A stretch of 64,000 nt of DNA from Marivita sp. GX14005 (GTDB lineage: Bacteria > Pseudomonadota > Alphaproteobacteria > Rhodobacterales > Rhodobacteraceae). Of this stretch, positions 36,346 to 45,197 are shown piece after piece. The DNA lies in the NCBI RefSeq assembly GCF_023370775.1, contig NZ_JAMCCQ010000004.1:310001-374000 (forward strand), in the 5' to 3' direction. The notes beneath the pieces are model-generated. The model was not told the DNA's origin, searched no databases, and saw only the letters and a program-made list of their open reading frames with translations. The translations under genes and the position numbers were made by a program. Numbering within the stretch: the first letter of the stretch is position 1; every line of letters starts with the position of its first letter.

Positions 36346-37892
36346 TCGAATATCTCGACCTGATCATGTTCGCGGCGCTAATGGCCGCCATCCTGCTTGG
36401 CTTTCCGGTCTCGTTCAGCATCGCAGGCGTCGCGGTGATCTTCGCCTATCTCGGATGGGCGCTGGGGCAAATGGATATCGGGCTGCTTGGCGCACTGGGC
36501 CAGCGGGTGTTCGGGGTTCTCACCAATCCGGTGTTGATCGCGATCCCGCTTTTCGTGCTGATGGGCGCACTTCTGGAGAAAAGCCGCATCGCCGAGGAAT
36601 TGCTCGATACGATGGGGCGCCTTTTCGGGCAGCTTCGCGGAGGTCTCGGGATATCGGTTGTGCTGGTCGGCACCTTGCTGGCGGCCTCCACCGGCATCGT
36701 CGGGGCGACCGTTGTGGCGATGGGCATGATCGCGTTGCCGACCATGCTGCGCGCGGGATATGACGCGCGCGTCGCGTCGGGCATCGTGTGCACCGCCGGC
36801 ACGCTGGGGCAGATCATCCCGCCCTCGACGCTGCTCATCATCCTGGCGGACGTCATGTCCACGTCGTTTCAGCAGGCGCAATACGAGCAGGGCAAATTCT
36901 CGGTGGAGGCGCTGTCGGTCGGCCAGTTCTTTGCCGCCGCCGTGATCCCCGGTCTGGTGCTGGTCTGCCTGTACCTGATCTATATCGTCGCGCGCGGCAT
37001 CCTGCGCCCCAGGGACATGCCCCCGGCCCCGGGGGACATGGCAAAGCCCGATTGGCGCGAGGTTGTCGGTGCCGTGATCCCGCCCGTGCTGCTGATCGTG
37101 GCGGTTCTGGGCGCCATTCTCGGCGGCATCGCGACGCCCACCGAAGCGGCCTCTGTCGGGGCGGTCGGCGCGCTGCTGATGACGGGGCATCGCACCGGCG
37201 CGGCCCGCAGCATCATCGTGCTCGGAACGGTCGCGCTGATCCTGTTGGGGCTGCTCGCAGGCGCGTTTCCCGTCCGCTTTCAGCGTAGCGACCTGACGAT
37301 GGGTGCCTACACGCTCGGGCTCTTTTACGCCGGGCTCGCCATCCTCGGTGCGCTGGCGGTGCTACTGGCCCTGCGCGCTGCGCTGCGAAAGCGCGTGATG
37401 CAGGAGGCGGTCGGATCGACCATGACGATGACCTCCATGATCTTTGCAACCATCATCGCCGCCGGGTTTTTCAGCCTCGTCTTCATCGGTCTGGGCGGAG
37501 AGGAGCGCGTGGCCGCGATCCTTGCCGAAATGCCGGGCGGCGCGAATGGCGCGCTTGTCTTCTGCATGATCGTGATCTTCGTTCTGGGCTTTTTCCTGGA
37601 TTTCGTCGAAATTTCGGTGATCGTGCTGCCGCTGGTCACGCCCTCGCTGATCCTTCTGGGCCATGACCCGATCTGGCTCGGCGTGCTGATCGCGGTGAAC
37701 CTGCAAACCTCCTTTCTGACGCCGCCTTTCGGCTTCTCGCTCTTCTACCTGCGCGGCGCGGCGCCCAGAGAGGTCACGACCGGGCAAATCTATGCCGGCG
37801 TCCTGCCCTTCATCTGCCTGCAGATCGTCGGCATCGCGCTGATCTGGCTGCTGCCCGATCTGGCGACATGGCTTCCCGAGGTGCTGTTCTGA
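36342..37892 (+). CDS. TRAP transporter large permease (DctM), extended form
   Basis: 516 residues from ATG 36342. Membrane helices and the motifs VLIAIPLFVLMGALLEKSRI, ASTGIVGATVVAMGMIALPT, GTLGQIIPPSTLLIILAD and IATPTEAASVGAVGAL define DctM. It is about 85 residues longer than the usual 430: an extra hydrophobic stretch (SIIVLGTVALILLGLLAGA to LRAALRKRV) follows the TEAA segment, as seen in the TakM-type and mannitol/chloroaromatic-named subfamily. It uses the sodium or proton gradient to import the bound solute. Confidence 0.9.
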   Translation: MIEYLDLIMFAALMAAILLGFPVSFSIAGVAVIFAYLGWALGQMDIGLLGALGQRVFGVLTNPVLIAIPLFVLMGALLEKSRIAEELLDTMGRLFGQLRGGLGISVVLVGTLLAASTGIVGATVVAMGMIALPTMLRAGYDARVASGIVCTAGTLGQIIPPSTLLIILADVMSTSFQQAQYEQGKFSVEALSVGQFFAAAVIPGLVLVCLYLIYIVARGILRPRDMPPAPGDMAKPDWREVVGAVIPPVLLIVAVLGAILGGIATPTEAASVGAVGALLMTGHRTGAARSIIVLGTVALILLGLLAGAFPVRFQRSDLTMGAYTLGLFYAGLAILGALAVLLALRAALRKRVMQEAVGSTMTMTSMIFATIIAAGFFSLVFIGLGGEERVAAILAEMPGGANGALVFCMIVIFVLGFFLDFVEISVIVLPLVTPSLILLGHDPIWLGVLIAVNLQTSFLTPPFGFSLFYLRGAAPREVTTGQIYAGVLPFICLQIVGIALIWLLPDLATWLPEVLF

Positions 37893-37901
37893 CCCGCCCC
37901 G

Positions 37902-37929
37902 GCCCGCGTCGCGCAAGCGCGTAGCGGGC
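37902..37929. terminator. Hairpin between the convergent TRAP operon and Lrp gene
   Basis: GCCCGC (37902-37907) and GCGGGC (37924-37929) form an outer stem; CGCGC and GCGCG form an inner stem with a two-base AA turn, separated by a small internal loop. CTTCT follows on the plus side. It lies 10 bases past the permease stop and ends 20 bases before the Lrp stop codon. Confidence 0.5.
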
Positions 37930-37949
37930 TTCTGGCAGTCAGTCTTTCG

Positions 37950-38414
37950 CTATCGCAGCGGGATAGGGCGCTGTTCCTCGATGCTTTCCATCGCGAAATA
38001 GGACGTTACGGTTTCAAGTTCGATCGTTTCGATCAGACGCTTGTAGACGCGGTCATAGCCCGCCATGTCGCTGACGATGATCTTGAGCAGGTAATCGTAT
38101 TCACCGCCGATGCGGTAGAAATCGATCACTTCGGGAATTGCCGACACATGGTTGCGAAAGCCGCGCAGCCAATCGGCGGAGTGATGACGCGTCTTGATGA
38201 GCGAAAAGACGACGAAACCCGCGCCCATTCGCTCGCGGTCGATGACCACGGTGCGCCCGCGGATCACGCCGGAGCTTTCCAAAGCCTTGAGCCTGCGCCA
38301 GCAGGCGTTTTGCGACAGGCCGACCTTATCGGCGAGCGCGCGTTGCGATTGTCCCGCATCGCGCTGCAACTCTTCGAGGATGCGAAAATCGAAATGATCC
38401 ATACGTTCGGTCAT
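37950..38414 (-). CDS. Lrp/AsnC-family transcriptional regulator
   Basis: 154 residues from ATG 38414; an in-frame ATG at 38402 gives the common MDHFDFRILEEL opening. Winged helix ILEELQRDAGQSQRALADKV and LSQNACWRRLKALESSGVI, then the RAM ligand domain (VVFSLIKTRHHSADWL, DFYRIGGEYDYLLKI). It diverges from the class V aminotransferase gene and probably senses an amino acid. A perfect 9-bp inverted repeat covers its start codon. Confidence 0.88.
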   Translation of the reverse strand: MTERMDHFDFRILEELQRDAGQSQRALADKVGLSQNACWRRLKALESSGVIRGRTVVIDRERMGAGFVVFSLIKTRHHSADWLRGFRNHVSAIPEVIDFYRIGGEYDYLLKIIVSDMAGYDRVYKRLIETIELETVTSYFAMESIEEQRPIPLR

Positions 38415-38431
38415 ATGTCGATCATATGACC
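38409..38431. promoter_or_regulatory. Perfect inverted repeat over the Lrp-gene start
   Basis: GGTCATATG (38409-38417), centre TCGAT, CATATGACC (38423-38431). The repeat overlaps the ATG at 38414 and lies between the divergent Lrp and aminotransferase genes. Lrp-type dimers bind such sites, so autorepression and control of the partner gene are likely. Confidence 0.6.
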
Positions 38432-38523
38432 CGTTAGTGACAGATCAAGGGCCAAAATCTGTGAAGATATCTGCGTATGTTTGGTTCATCCTGCATGAAC
38501 CACAGCGATGGCAAGGAGGCTTC

Positions 38524-39984
38524 ATGACCGCGCTCGACGAATTCAAGACGATGCTGAGCGGTGCAGATATCCATGACCGTATTCGCGCCGGGTTGATTGG
38601 CGAGGATTTGCGGATCGACGGGCCGTTCGGACCGCGCACGATGATTTATGCCGATTACGTCGCTTCGGGCCGCGCGCTTGCGCAGGTTGAGGATTTCATC
38701 CGGGACCGGGTGCTGCCCTATTATGCCAACACCCACACGCAGGCGTCGTTCTGCGGCGCATACATGAGCAAGCTGCGCGAGGCCGCGCGGGCCGAAATCG
38801 CCCGCCTGACCGGGGCCGCGCCGGGGATGAGCGTCGTGTTTACGGGCGCCGGCTCGACCGCCGGGATCAACCGGATCGTCGGTTTGCTCGATCTGGCAGC
38901 GCTGGTGCGCGCGGGCCGTCGGGCGGTCGTGCTTATCGGGCCGTATGAGCATCATTCCAACATCCTGCCTTGGCGCGAGAGCGGCGCAGAGGTGGTCGAG
39001 ATCGCCGAAGCGCAGGGTGGCGGGGTGGATCTGGACGATCTGGTCCGCGCGCTGGAACACGCGCGCGGCGCGGCGAGGATCGTCGGCAGTTTCTCGGCGG
39101 CGTCCAACGTGACCGGCGCGCTGAGCGATGTCGATGCCGTGACCCGGACGCTGCGCGCGCATGGGGCGCTGGCGATCTGGGATTACGGCTGCGCCGGCCC
39201 CTATTGCGAGATGGACATGCGCGCCGGCAGCGATGCGCAGAAGGATGCCATCGTCTTTTCAAGCCACAAGTTCCCCGGAGGGCCGGGTGCCAGCGGCGTG
39301 GCCGTGATCCGCGACGAGATCGCACAGCGCAGCGCCCCGACGCTGCCCGGTGGTGGCACGGTCAGTTTCGTCTCGCCCTGGGGGCATGTCTATTCGGGCC
39401 GGCTTGCCGCGCGCGAGGAGGGTGGCACGCCCAATGTGATCGGCGACATCCGCGCTGCGCTGGCGCTGCTCGTCAAGGAGGCGCTGGGGCAGGATTGGCT
39501 CACGGTGCGGCAGGCGCAGCTGCGGGAAAGGGCGCTGAAGGTCTGGCGCGCCAATGACCGGATCGTGTTGCTCGGACAGCCGGAGGCCGAAGCGCTGCCG
39601 ATCTTCTCCTTTCAGGTCCGCGACGGGCAGGGCGGGCTTGTTCACCACCAGTTCTTCACCCGCCTGCTGAGCGATCTGGCCGGCGTCCAGGCGAGAGGCG
39701 GCTGCGCCTGCGCCGGACCTTACGGCCACCGGCTGCTCGGGCTCGATCGCGCCGCGTCGGATGCCACCATTGCCGCGCTTGAGCGTGGAGAGGAAACCGC
39801 CAAGCCCGGTTGGGTGCGGCTGAATTTCTCTGCCCTGATGAGCGACGCCAAGGCGGATGCGATCATCGAGTCCGTGGACAGGCTGGCCCGCACCGCGCCG
39901 GACCATGCAGACTGTTACCAAGTGGACAAGCATACGGCACGGTTCAGCGCGTTGGATCGTCTGAATGAACCCCTGGCATCGTGA
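38524..39984 (+). CDS. Class V aminotransferase-fold PLP enzyme (cysteine desulfurase/selenocysteine lyase-like)
   Basis: 486 residues from ATG 38524 with AAGGAGG upstream. It reads as the class V fold: IYADYVASGRALAQVEDFI, YYANTHTQASFCG, VVFTGAGSTAGINRIVGLL, YEHHSNILPWRESGAEVVEI and the PLP Lys in VFSSHKFPGGPGASGVAVI. A late Cys region, ARGGCACAGPYGHRLLG, sits where desulfurases carry their active Cys loop. It is longer than SufS (about 410). The divergent Lrp gene suggests regulation by an amino acid substrate. True reaction unknown. Confidence 0.82.
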   Translation: MTALDEFKTMLSGADIHDRIRAGLIGEDLRIDGPFGPRTMIYADYVASGRALAQVEDFIRDRVLPYYANTHTQASFCGAYMSKLREAARAEIARLTGAAPGMSVVFTGAGSTAGINRIVGLLDLAALVRAGRRAVVLIGPYEHHSNILPWRESGAEVVEIAEAQGGGVDLDDLVRALEHARGAARIVGSFSAASNVTGALSDVDAVTRTLRAHGALAIWDYGCAGPYCEMDMRAGSDAQKDAIVFSSHKFPGGPGASGVAVIRDEIAQRSAPTLPGGGTVSFVSPWGHVYSGRLAAREEGGTPNVIGDIRAALALLVKEALGQDWLTVRQAQLRERALKVWRANDRIVLLGQPEAEALPIFSFQVRDGQGGLVHHQFFTRLLSDLAGVQARGGCACAGPYGHRLLGLDRAASDATIAALERGEETAKPGWVRLNFSALMSDAKADAIIESVDRLARTAPDHADCYQVDKHTARFSALDRLNEPLAS

Positions 39985-40014
39985 GCGAAGGCCGTGCGAG
40001 GTTTGTGATGACGC

Positions 40015-40347
40015 CTACCAGTCGGCCGGTCCGCACATCGTCATCAGTGCCGCCGGGAAGAGCGTCCATCCTGTGGCGATCAGGGCGACGATGGCAAGGG
40101 TGAGCGAGACCCGGCGAAGCGAGGGCGAGGGCGAGGCGAATGGCGGGCTGCGCAAGGCGAAGACCAGCGCGGCCTGAACCGCAACGGCGAGCGCAGTCGC
40201 TATGAGGAGGGCGGCGCGGGCCGAAAGTTCGGTCAGCCCGAGCGACGCCCATTTGCCCGAGCAGATGAGGCCGTGAAGCCCGTAGACCGCACTGAAGCTG
40301 GCGAGCCAGAGCGCGAGCGGTAGGGACAGGCGCAGGATATCCATCAT
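40015..40347 (-). CDS. Small membrane protein of the heme-copper oxidase operon
   Basis: 110 residues starting with two Met; the first ATG overlaps the oxidase stop codon. Three hydrophobic segments (LPLALWLASFSAVYGLHGLI, AALLIATALAVAVQAALVFA, VSLTLAIVALIATGWTLFPA) make a membrane protein. No family I can name. As last gene of the operon and translationally coupled to the I+III fusion, it is probably an extra subunit or assembly helper. Confidence 0.7.
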   Translation of the reverse strand: MMDILRLSLPLALWLASFSAVYGLHGLICSGKWASLGLTELSARAALLIATALAVAVQAALVFALRSPPFASPSPSLRRVSLTLAIVALIATGWTLFPAALMTMCGPADW

Positions 40348-42800
40348 GCGACCGCTCCGGGCAGCCAAGCGGCGGAGAGCCCGATCAGCGCCGCGATGGC
40401 GGCGTAGTCGGTCCAGAGCCGCAGGATGCGGAAGGGGCCGGGCGGCGGGTCGGGCATCCTGATCGTGAGAACCGCGCAATAAAGTGCCGCGAGCGCCGTG
40501 ATACCGGCGTGAAGGAGGATATAGCCGCCTATGACCGTCACCGTCGCATCGAAAGCGTGTGCGGCGGGGTTGGCAGCGGCAAGAAGCCCCGCCGCGGCCA
40601 GCGAGATCAACGCGGCGCCAGTCAGCGCGAGCGCAAGACCTGCCATTGCGCGCCTTGCCGCGAGCCTTGCCCCGGCGGGAGCCAGCAGGATTCCGGCGGC
40701 GGCCAGTGTCACGCCCCATCCCTCGGCAATGAGCCAGGCGGGGGGCGGCCAGTTGGGGGCGACGGTCCAAAGAAACGCATAGCCGAAGAGCAGCGATCCG
40801 AAGAGCGTCGCGTCGGCCACCAGCAGGAACACCGACCCCCACCATCCGGGCGGATCGATTACCCAGCCGGATACCGGCAGCGTGAGGCCGCGCCCCGCGT
40901 CGAGATGCCTGGCGGGGTGCCTTGGCCGCTGGACCCAGATCCAGCGCATCACCAGCGCCGCCACCCCCGCAACCGCGAGCGGGACCAGCCAGTAAAGCTT
41001 GAGAAGCATGGCCAGAAACGCGCATCCCGTCACTGCTGCCATCACGATCGGCAATGCGGTATTGCCCGGAAAGGTGACGATCTGCGCGGGCTGTCCGGTG
41101 GACACGTCCACCATGAGCGTCTCGCGCGCGCCGCGCTCCGGGTCTCCGAGATAGCCCTCACCCCGTGCGATGCGGACGCCCAGATCGGGATCGTCATGCA
41201 GCGGATTGCGCCCGCGCACCTCGATCAGGCTGGCGAAATTATAGGCGGCGGGCGGCGTCGGCATGGCCCATTCCAGCGTGCCGGCGCCCCACGGGTTGCG
41301 CGCTCCGCGCGTGGCGACGATGGCGTTGATGAAAATGTCGAGGATCACCAGTGCGAAGCCGATGGCGGTCACGAACCCTCCGACGGAGGCGACCAGGTTG
41401 ATGATCTCCCAGCCTTGGCCTTCCTCATAAGTCCATGTGCGCCGCCTCTGGCCCAGCAACCCGGCCCAATGCACCGCGAGGAAGGTCGCGTGAAACCCGA
41501 CCGCAACGAGCCAGAACGCCGTTTCCCCCAGTTTGAAGAACCGCCTGCGCCCTGTCACCTGCGGCATCCAGTAATAGAGCGCCGCCAGCATCGGAAAGAC
41601 GAAACCGCCGATCAGCACGTAATGCAGATGCGCGACGATGAAATGCGTGTCATGCACCTGCCAGTCGAACGGCACCACGGCGACCATGACGCCGGTCAGC
41701 CCGCCGATGACGAAAGTGGCAAAGAAAGCGAGCAGCCATTTCATCGGCAGGACGAGCCGGGGCCGTCCCTTCCAGAGCGTGCCGATCCAGGCGAAAATCT
41801 GCACCGCCGTCGGCACCGCCACCAGCGTCGAGGCTGCGGAAAAGAACGCCAGCCCCATATGCGGGATGCCGGTGGTGAACATGTGGTGCACCCAGAGCCC
41901 GAAGCTCAGCACTCCGAGCGAGACCGCGGCAGCAACCACCCAGCCGTAGCCGAGCAGCGTCGTGCGCGCCAGCACCGGCAGGATGGTCGAGATCACCCCG
42001 GCCGCGGGCAGGAAGATGATGTAGACCTCCGGGTGCCCGAATAGCCAGAACAGATGCTGCCAAAGCAGGCTGTCGCCCCCCTGCACCACCTGGAAGAAGG
42101 GCATGCCGAAGGCGCGTTCCAGCTCCAGCAGGATCGAGCCGAGGATGAGCGGGGGAAAGCCCGTGAGGATCATCACCGAGGTGACGAGCGCATACCAGGC
42201 GAAGATCGGCATCTGCGCAAGGCTCATCCCCGGCGCGCGGTAGCGCAGCACCGTCACGGTGAACTCCACAGCCGCGCAGATCGCCGAAATCTCGACGAAG
42301 GTGATGCCGATCAGCCAGAAATCCGTGTTGATCCCCGGCGAATAGATCGCCGAGGTCAGCGGCGGATACATGAACCACCCGCCATCCGGCGCGATCCCGG
42401 CCAGCAGCGCGAAGATGAGCATCGCGCCGCCGAAGACGTAGCACCAGAAGCCGTAGGCGGTGAGGCGCGGGAAGGCGAGATCGCGCGTGCCGAGCAGCTT
42501 GGGCAGGAAATAGATCGCCATCCCTTCGAAAAGAGGAATCGCGAAGAGGAACATCATGATCGTGCCATGCATGGTAAAGACCTGCGCATAGGTCTCCGCC
42601 CCCATGAAGGCCGAACGCGGCGAGGCGAGCTGCGCGCGGATCAGCATCGCCAGAAGCCCGCCGATCAGGAAAAAGATCACCGAAACCGTCAGGAACATCC
42701 GCCCCAGATCGGTATGGTTGACCGTGGTGAACCAGCCTTTCCAGCCCGGCTCCGAGGCCCAGATGCGCGTCAGCGCGCGATGGCGGCGCAATGCGTTCAT
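40344..42800 (-). CDS. Heme-copper terminal oxidase, fused subunit I + subunit III
   Basis: 818 residues. The first 540 or so are subunit I: low-spin heme His in QVFTMHGTIMMFLF, CuB/heme pocket LFGHPEVYIIFLPAAG (His-Pro-Glu-Val-Tyr with the cross-linking His-Tyr), WVHHMFTTG with the two CuB His, and HDTHFIVAHLHYVL with the heme ligands. The rest, from about 600, is subunit III-like (LPVSGWVIDPPGWWGSVFLL, LFGSLLFGYAFLW, ILLHAGITALAALY). Fusion of I and III is known in several bacteria. It reduces oxygen to water and pumps protons. The partner subunit II lacks CuA, so the electron donor is probably quinol. Confidence 0.93.
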   Translation of the reverse strand: MNALRRHRALTRIWASEPGWKGWFTTVNHTDLGRMFLTVSVIFFLIGGLLAMLIRAQLASPRSAFMGAETYAQVFTMHGTIMMFLFAIPLFEGMAIYFLPKLLGTRDLAFPRLTAYGFWCYVFGGAMLIFALLAGIAPDGGWFMYPPLTSAIYSPGINTDFWLIGITFVEISAICAAVEFTVTVLRYRAPGMSLAQMPIFAWYALVTSVMILTGFPPLILGSILLELERAFGMPFFQVVQGGDSLLWQHLFWLFGHPEVYIIFLPAAGVISTILPVLARTTLLGYGWVVAAAVSLGVLSFGLWVHHMFTTGIPHMGLAFFSAASTLVAVPTAVQIFAWIGTLWKGRPRLVLPMKWLLAFFATFVIGGLTGVMVAVVPFDWQVHDTHFIVAHLHYVLIGGFVFPMLAALYYWMPQVTGRRRFFKLGETAFWLVAVGFHATFLAVHWAGLLGQRRRTWTYEEGQGWEIINLVASVGGFVTAIGFALVILDIFINAIVATRGARNPWGAGTLEWAMPTPPAAYNFASLIEVRGRNPLHDDPDLGVRIARGEGYLGDPERGARETLMVDVSTGQPAQIVTFPGNTALPIVMAAVTGCAFLAMLLKLYWLVPLAVAGVAALVMRWIWVQRPRHPARHLDAGRGLTLPVSGWVIDPPGWWGSVFLLVADATLFGSLLFGYAFLWTVAPNWPPPAWLIAEGWGVTLAAAGILLAPAGARLAARRAMAGLALALTGAALISLAAAGLLAAANPAAHAFDATVTVIGGYILLHAGITALAALYCAVLTIRMPDPPPGPFRILRLWTDYAAIAALIGLSAAWLPGAVA

Positions 42801-43492
42801 GGCGTGCCCCCTGCCAGAAAGGCCTGCCAGCCCTGCTCGTCATGTGCGCGGACGGTAAAGACCTGCCCCAGATAGCCGGGGCCGTTGTATTCGGCACCGA
42901 CCCCGGCATAATCGCCGGGAGTGGCCGCCTCGATCCGCAGCACATTCGTGTGTCCGGGGATCGCGTCCAGTTTGCCGGCCAGACGCGGCACCCAGAAGCT
43001 GTGAACGACGTCGGCGCTGGTGATGGACACATCGACGGGCCGCCCGGCCGGAATATGCAGCACGTCTTGCGTCACGCGGCCCGGCGCGTCCGTATAGGTG
43101 AAGCTCCAGGCCCATTGCCGCGCCTCGGCCGAAACGGCCACCACATCGGGCGCGGATCGGGGCAGCAGCCGTTCCCCGACGAAAAGCGCATATCCCAGCA
43201 AAGCGGCCAGCACCGTGATGGAGAACCCAAGCCCCAGCCCGGCGATCCATAACCGCTCGCCTGCCGCACCGTCCGGCCCCCGCGGTTCGTTGCCCCTGCG
43301 GAAGGATAGCGCAAGAAGGGTCATCACCATCAGAAAGATGATTGTGCCTCCCGCCAACATCACCCACCATAGCTGCGCGATGACCTCTGCCGCCGGACCG
43401 GCGGGATCGAGGCTCGACAGCGCGGCGTCGCATCCGCCAAGGGCAAGCGCGGCGCCCGACAGGACGACGAAACGAAAACGGAGACCCGTCAC
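42797..43492 (-). CDS. Terminal oxidase subunit II without CuA site (quinol-oxidase type lipoprotein)
   Basis: 231 residues from GTG 43492. A lipobox LALGGC places Cys21 at the mature end; two membrane helices follow near 38-62 and 80-105. The cupredoxin domain has RQWAWSFTY, VVHSFWVPRLAGKLDAIPGH and then GDYAGVGAEYNGPGYLGQVF. In cytochrome c oxidases this last segment carries the two CuA cysteines (about YxGxCxExCG). Here there is none; the only Cys is the lipobox one. E. coli CyoA has the similar YDGISASYSGPGFSG. So it probably takes electrons from quinol. Its ATG-side neighbour starts on the very next base. Confidence 0.85.
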   Translation of the reverse strand: MTGLRFRFVVLSGAALALGGCDAALSSLDPAGPAAEVIAQLWWVMLAGGTIIFLMVMTLLALSFRRGNEPRGPDGAAGERLWIAGLGLGFSITVLAALLGYALFVGERLLPRSAPDVVAVSAEARQWAWSFTYTDAPGRVTQDVLHIPAGRPVDVSITSADVVHSFWVPRLAGKLDAIPGHTNVLRIEAATPGDYAGVGAEYNGPGYLGQVFTVRAHDEQGWQAFLAGGTP

Positions 43493-44008
43493 ATGGCGCA
43501 GAAATCCACGCGGCAGGAGATCGAGGCGCTGGACGATCCGATCGAGGACTATCCGGGGATCGACCAGACCGAAACGATAATCGGCATATGGGGCCATCCG
43601 CTCCATGCGATGACGGTCGCCTTCCCGGTGGCTTTGACCTTCTGCACGCTGGGGGCCGACGGGCTCTACTGGCTGTCTGGGGAGCTTTTCTGGGCCCGCG
43701 CCGGCGTCTGGGCGGCCGGAACGGCGTTCCTGTTCGGCCTCATCGCCGCCGCGACGGGCACGGCCGAACTGTTGCTGGTCTCCGGCATCCGAATTCACGC
43801 CGCTGCATGGACGCATGCGGTGATTGCGGTTTTGCTGCTGTCGCTTCTGGGGGCGAACTGGGGATACCGGCTCTACGGCTACGAGAGCGCCGTTCTGCCC
43901 TATGGCATCCTGCTTTCGGGCTTCAACACGCTGGTCGTCATGGCGACCGGCTGGCACGGGGGCGCTTTGGTCTTCGATCATCGTCTGGGCACATCGAAAG
44001 GCAAGTGA
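43493..44008 (+). CDS. DUF2231 family membrane protein
   Basis: 171 residues. GHPLHAMTVAFPVALTFCTL at residues 34-53 is the DUF2231 signature, with four membrane helices (LFWARAGVWAAGTAFLFGLI, THAVIAVLLLSLLGANWG, LPYGILLSGFNTLVVMATG). The N-terminal 30 residues are polar. GGAG stands 9 bases upstream inside the subunit II gene. The ATG directly abuts the subunit II GTG on the other strand. Members are often encoded beside oxidases; function unknown. Confidence 0.85.
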   Translation: MAQKSTRQEIEALDDPIEDYPGIDQTETIIGIWGHPLHAMTVAFPVALTFCTLGADGLYWLSGELFWARAGVWAAGTAFLFGLIAAATGTAELLLVSGIRIHAAAWTHAVIAVLLLSLLGANWGYRLYGYESAVLPYGILLSGFNTLVVMATGWHGGALVFDHRLGTSKGK

Positions 44009-44490
44009 AGGCCGACCGGCTCTGTCAGCCAGCCGGGCATCGGTATGGCACCAAGATCCGGCTTGGCCAGAACGAGCGTCAGAATGGCGGCGATCAGCGC
44101 CGTCAGCGCCACATGCGGAATACGCGGCGAAAGGGGCTTTTCGGAGCGGGCGTCCTCGGCAACACTCATGTCCGCGCGCCCGACCCAGGCGTGAAGCGCC
44201 ACCAGCAAAGCGACGAATACCAGCTTGGCGAACATCCAGGGCTCGAACGCTTCGCGCAGGAACAGAAGCAAAAGCCCGCTGCCAATGGCGAAAAGTGCGC
44301 ATGGCGTCACCAGGAAGATATACCCGTAATGGCCCACACGGCGGATGATGGCATAGTCCTGCTGACCGATCGCCGGATCGTGCCGTGCCAACACGAGCGG
44401 TAGCGCGAAAAGCCCTGCGCACCAGATCGACAGCATCGACACATGCAGCGCCTTGATATGCGGAATCGCCGGGACCAGCGCGTCGATCAT
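43978..44490 (-). CDS. CopD-like membrane protein
   Basis: 170 residues from ATG 44490, overlapping the CtaG stop by 4 bases. Four hydrophobic helices: HIKALHVSMLSIWCAGLFAL, YGYIFLVTPCALFAIGSGLL, WMFAKLVFVALLVALHAWV, VALTALIAAILTLVLAKPD. The opening H-x-x-x-x-H...WxxGL and the later KLxFVxLLVxxH are the CopD/HemJ-type heme- or copper-protein pattern. In this setting it may handle heme or copper for the oxidase. Its 3' end overlaps the DUF2231 gene by 31 bases. Confidence 0.75.
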   Translation of the reverse strand: MIDALVPAIPHIKALHVSMLSIWCAGLFALPLVLARHDPAIGQQDYAIIRRVGHYGYIFLVTPCALFAIGSGLLLLFLREAFEPWMFAKLVFVALLVALHAWVGRADMSVAEDARSEKPLSPRIPHVALTALIAAILTLVLAKPDLGAIPMPGWLTEPVGLHLPFDVPRR

Positions 44491-45197
44491 GCGGGGGCTC
44501 CCGCCATCCGGCGCCAGAGGCCGCGCATCGACAGCGCCGCCCAAATCAGGAACGGAAGGCCCGCGGGCACCCACATGATGAGCCCGCCGAGCTGTTGATC
44601 GGACAGCGCGGTCAGACCCCATTCCATCGGCGCCACGAGATGCGCCTCGTAAAGCGGCGCGGGCGCAAAGGTCAGCAGTGCGCCCAGCAGCGCCATCTGC
44701 ATCCACCCCGCGAGGATTGTCAGGACCGACGGCATGAGCGGCCCGGCGGGATGCAGCACCGCCCGCCAGAACCAGAAGAACGCTCCGAGCAGCGACAGCT
44801 GCATCACCCAATAAAGTGGCACGAAAGACAACGCCGCGTCATAGGCCGCCGGCCAGTGCCAAAGCCACAGGACCGCCGTCGAAACGAGGAACGCCGGCAT
44901 CGCCGGTCCGGGCCTGCGCGCCGGCACCGCCAATGCCAGAAGCGGCGCAGCGAGCGCAATGATCAGCACATGATGCACGGTCCGCGCTGCAAAGAGCGCT
45001 GACGACAAGGCGCAAAGCGGCGACACGAACGCCGCCACCAGCACCGCCACACCGAGCAGCCCCGAAGGCGAGCGACGCAGCAGCACCGCCAGGACCAGAA
45101 GCGCCGCCACCAGCACGGGATCGAAATTCCACCGCGCCCAGATTTCATCGGGTAGGGGCGCTGCGCCGCAATATATCGTGTTCCATGTCTCTGGCAT
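44487..45197 (-). CDS. ctaG: Cytochrome oxidase assembly factor CtaG (caa3 type, DUF1404-like)
   Basis: 236 residues from ATG 45197. About seven membrane helices. Family marks: ALFAARTVHHVLIIALAAPL, STAVLWLWHWPAAYDAAL, DQQLGGLIMWVPAGLPFLIW, and the conserved YCGAAPLPDEIWARW opening. The caa3_CtaG family helps build the CuB site of heme-copper oxidases. First gene of the minus-strand unit ctaG-copD-like; the subunit II and I genes lie further on the same strand. Confidence 0.88.
   Translation of the reverse strand: MPETWNTIYCGAAPLPDEIWARWNFDPVLVAALLVLAVLLRRSPSGLLGVAVLVAAFVSPLCALSSALFAARTVHHVLIIALAAPLLALAVPARRPGPAMPAFLVSTAVLWLWHWPAAYDAALSFVPLYWVMQLSLLGAFFWFWRAVLHPAGPLMPSVLTILAGWMQMALLGALLTFAPAPLYEAHLVAPMEWGLTALSDQQLGGLIMWVPAGLPFLIWAALSMRGLWRRMAGAPA

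Noticed and set aside
38524-39984. Calling the class V enzyme SufS
   Set aside because: It is about 75 residues longer, stands alone without suf genes, and faces an Lrp regulator.
42797-43492. Annotating subunit II as a cytochrome c oxidase CtaC/CoxB
   Set aside because: The CuA cysteines are absent and the matching segment resembles CyoA.
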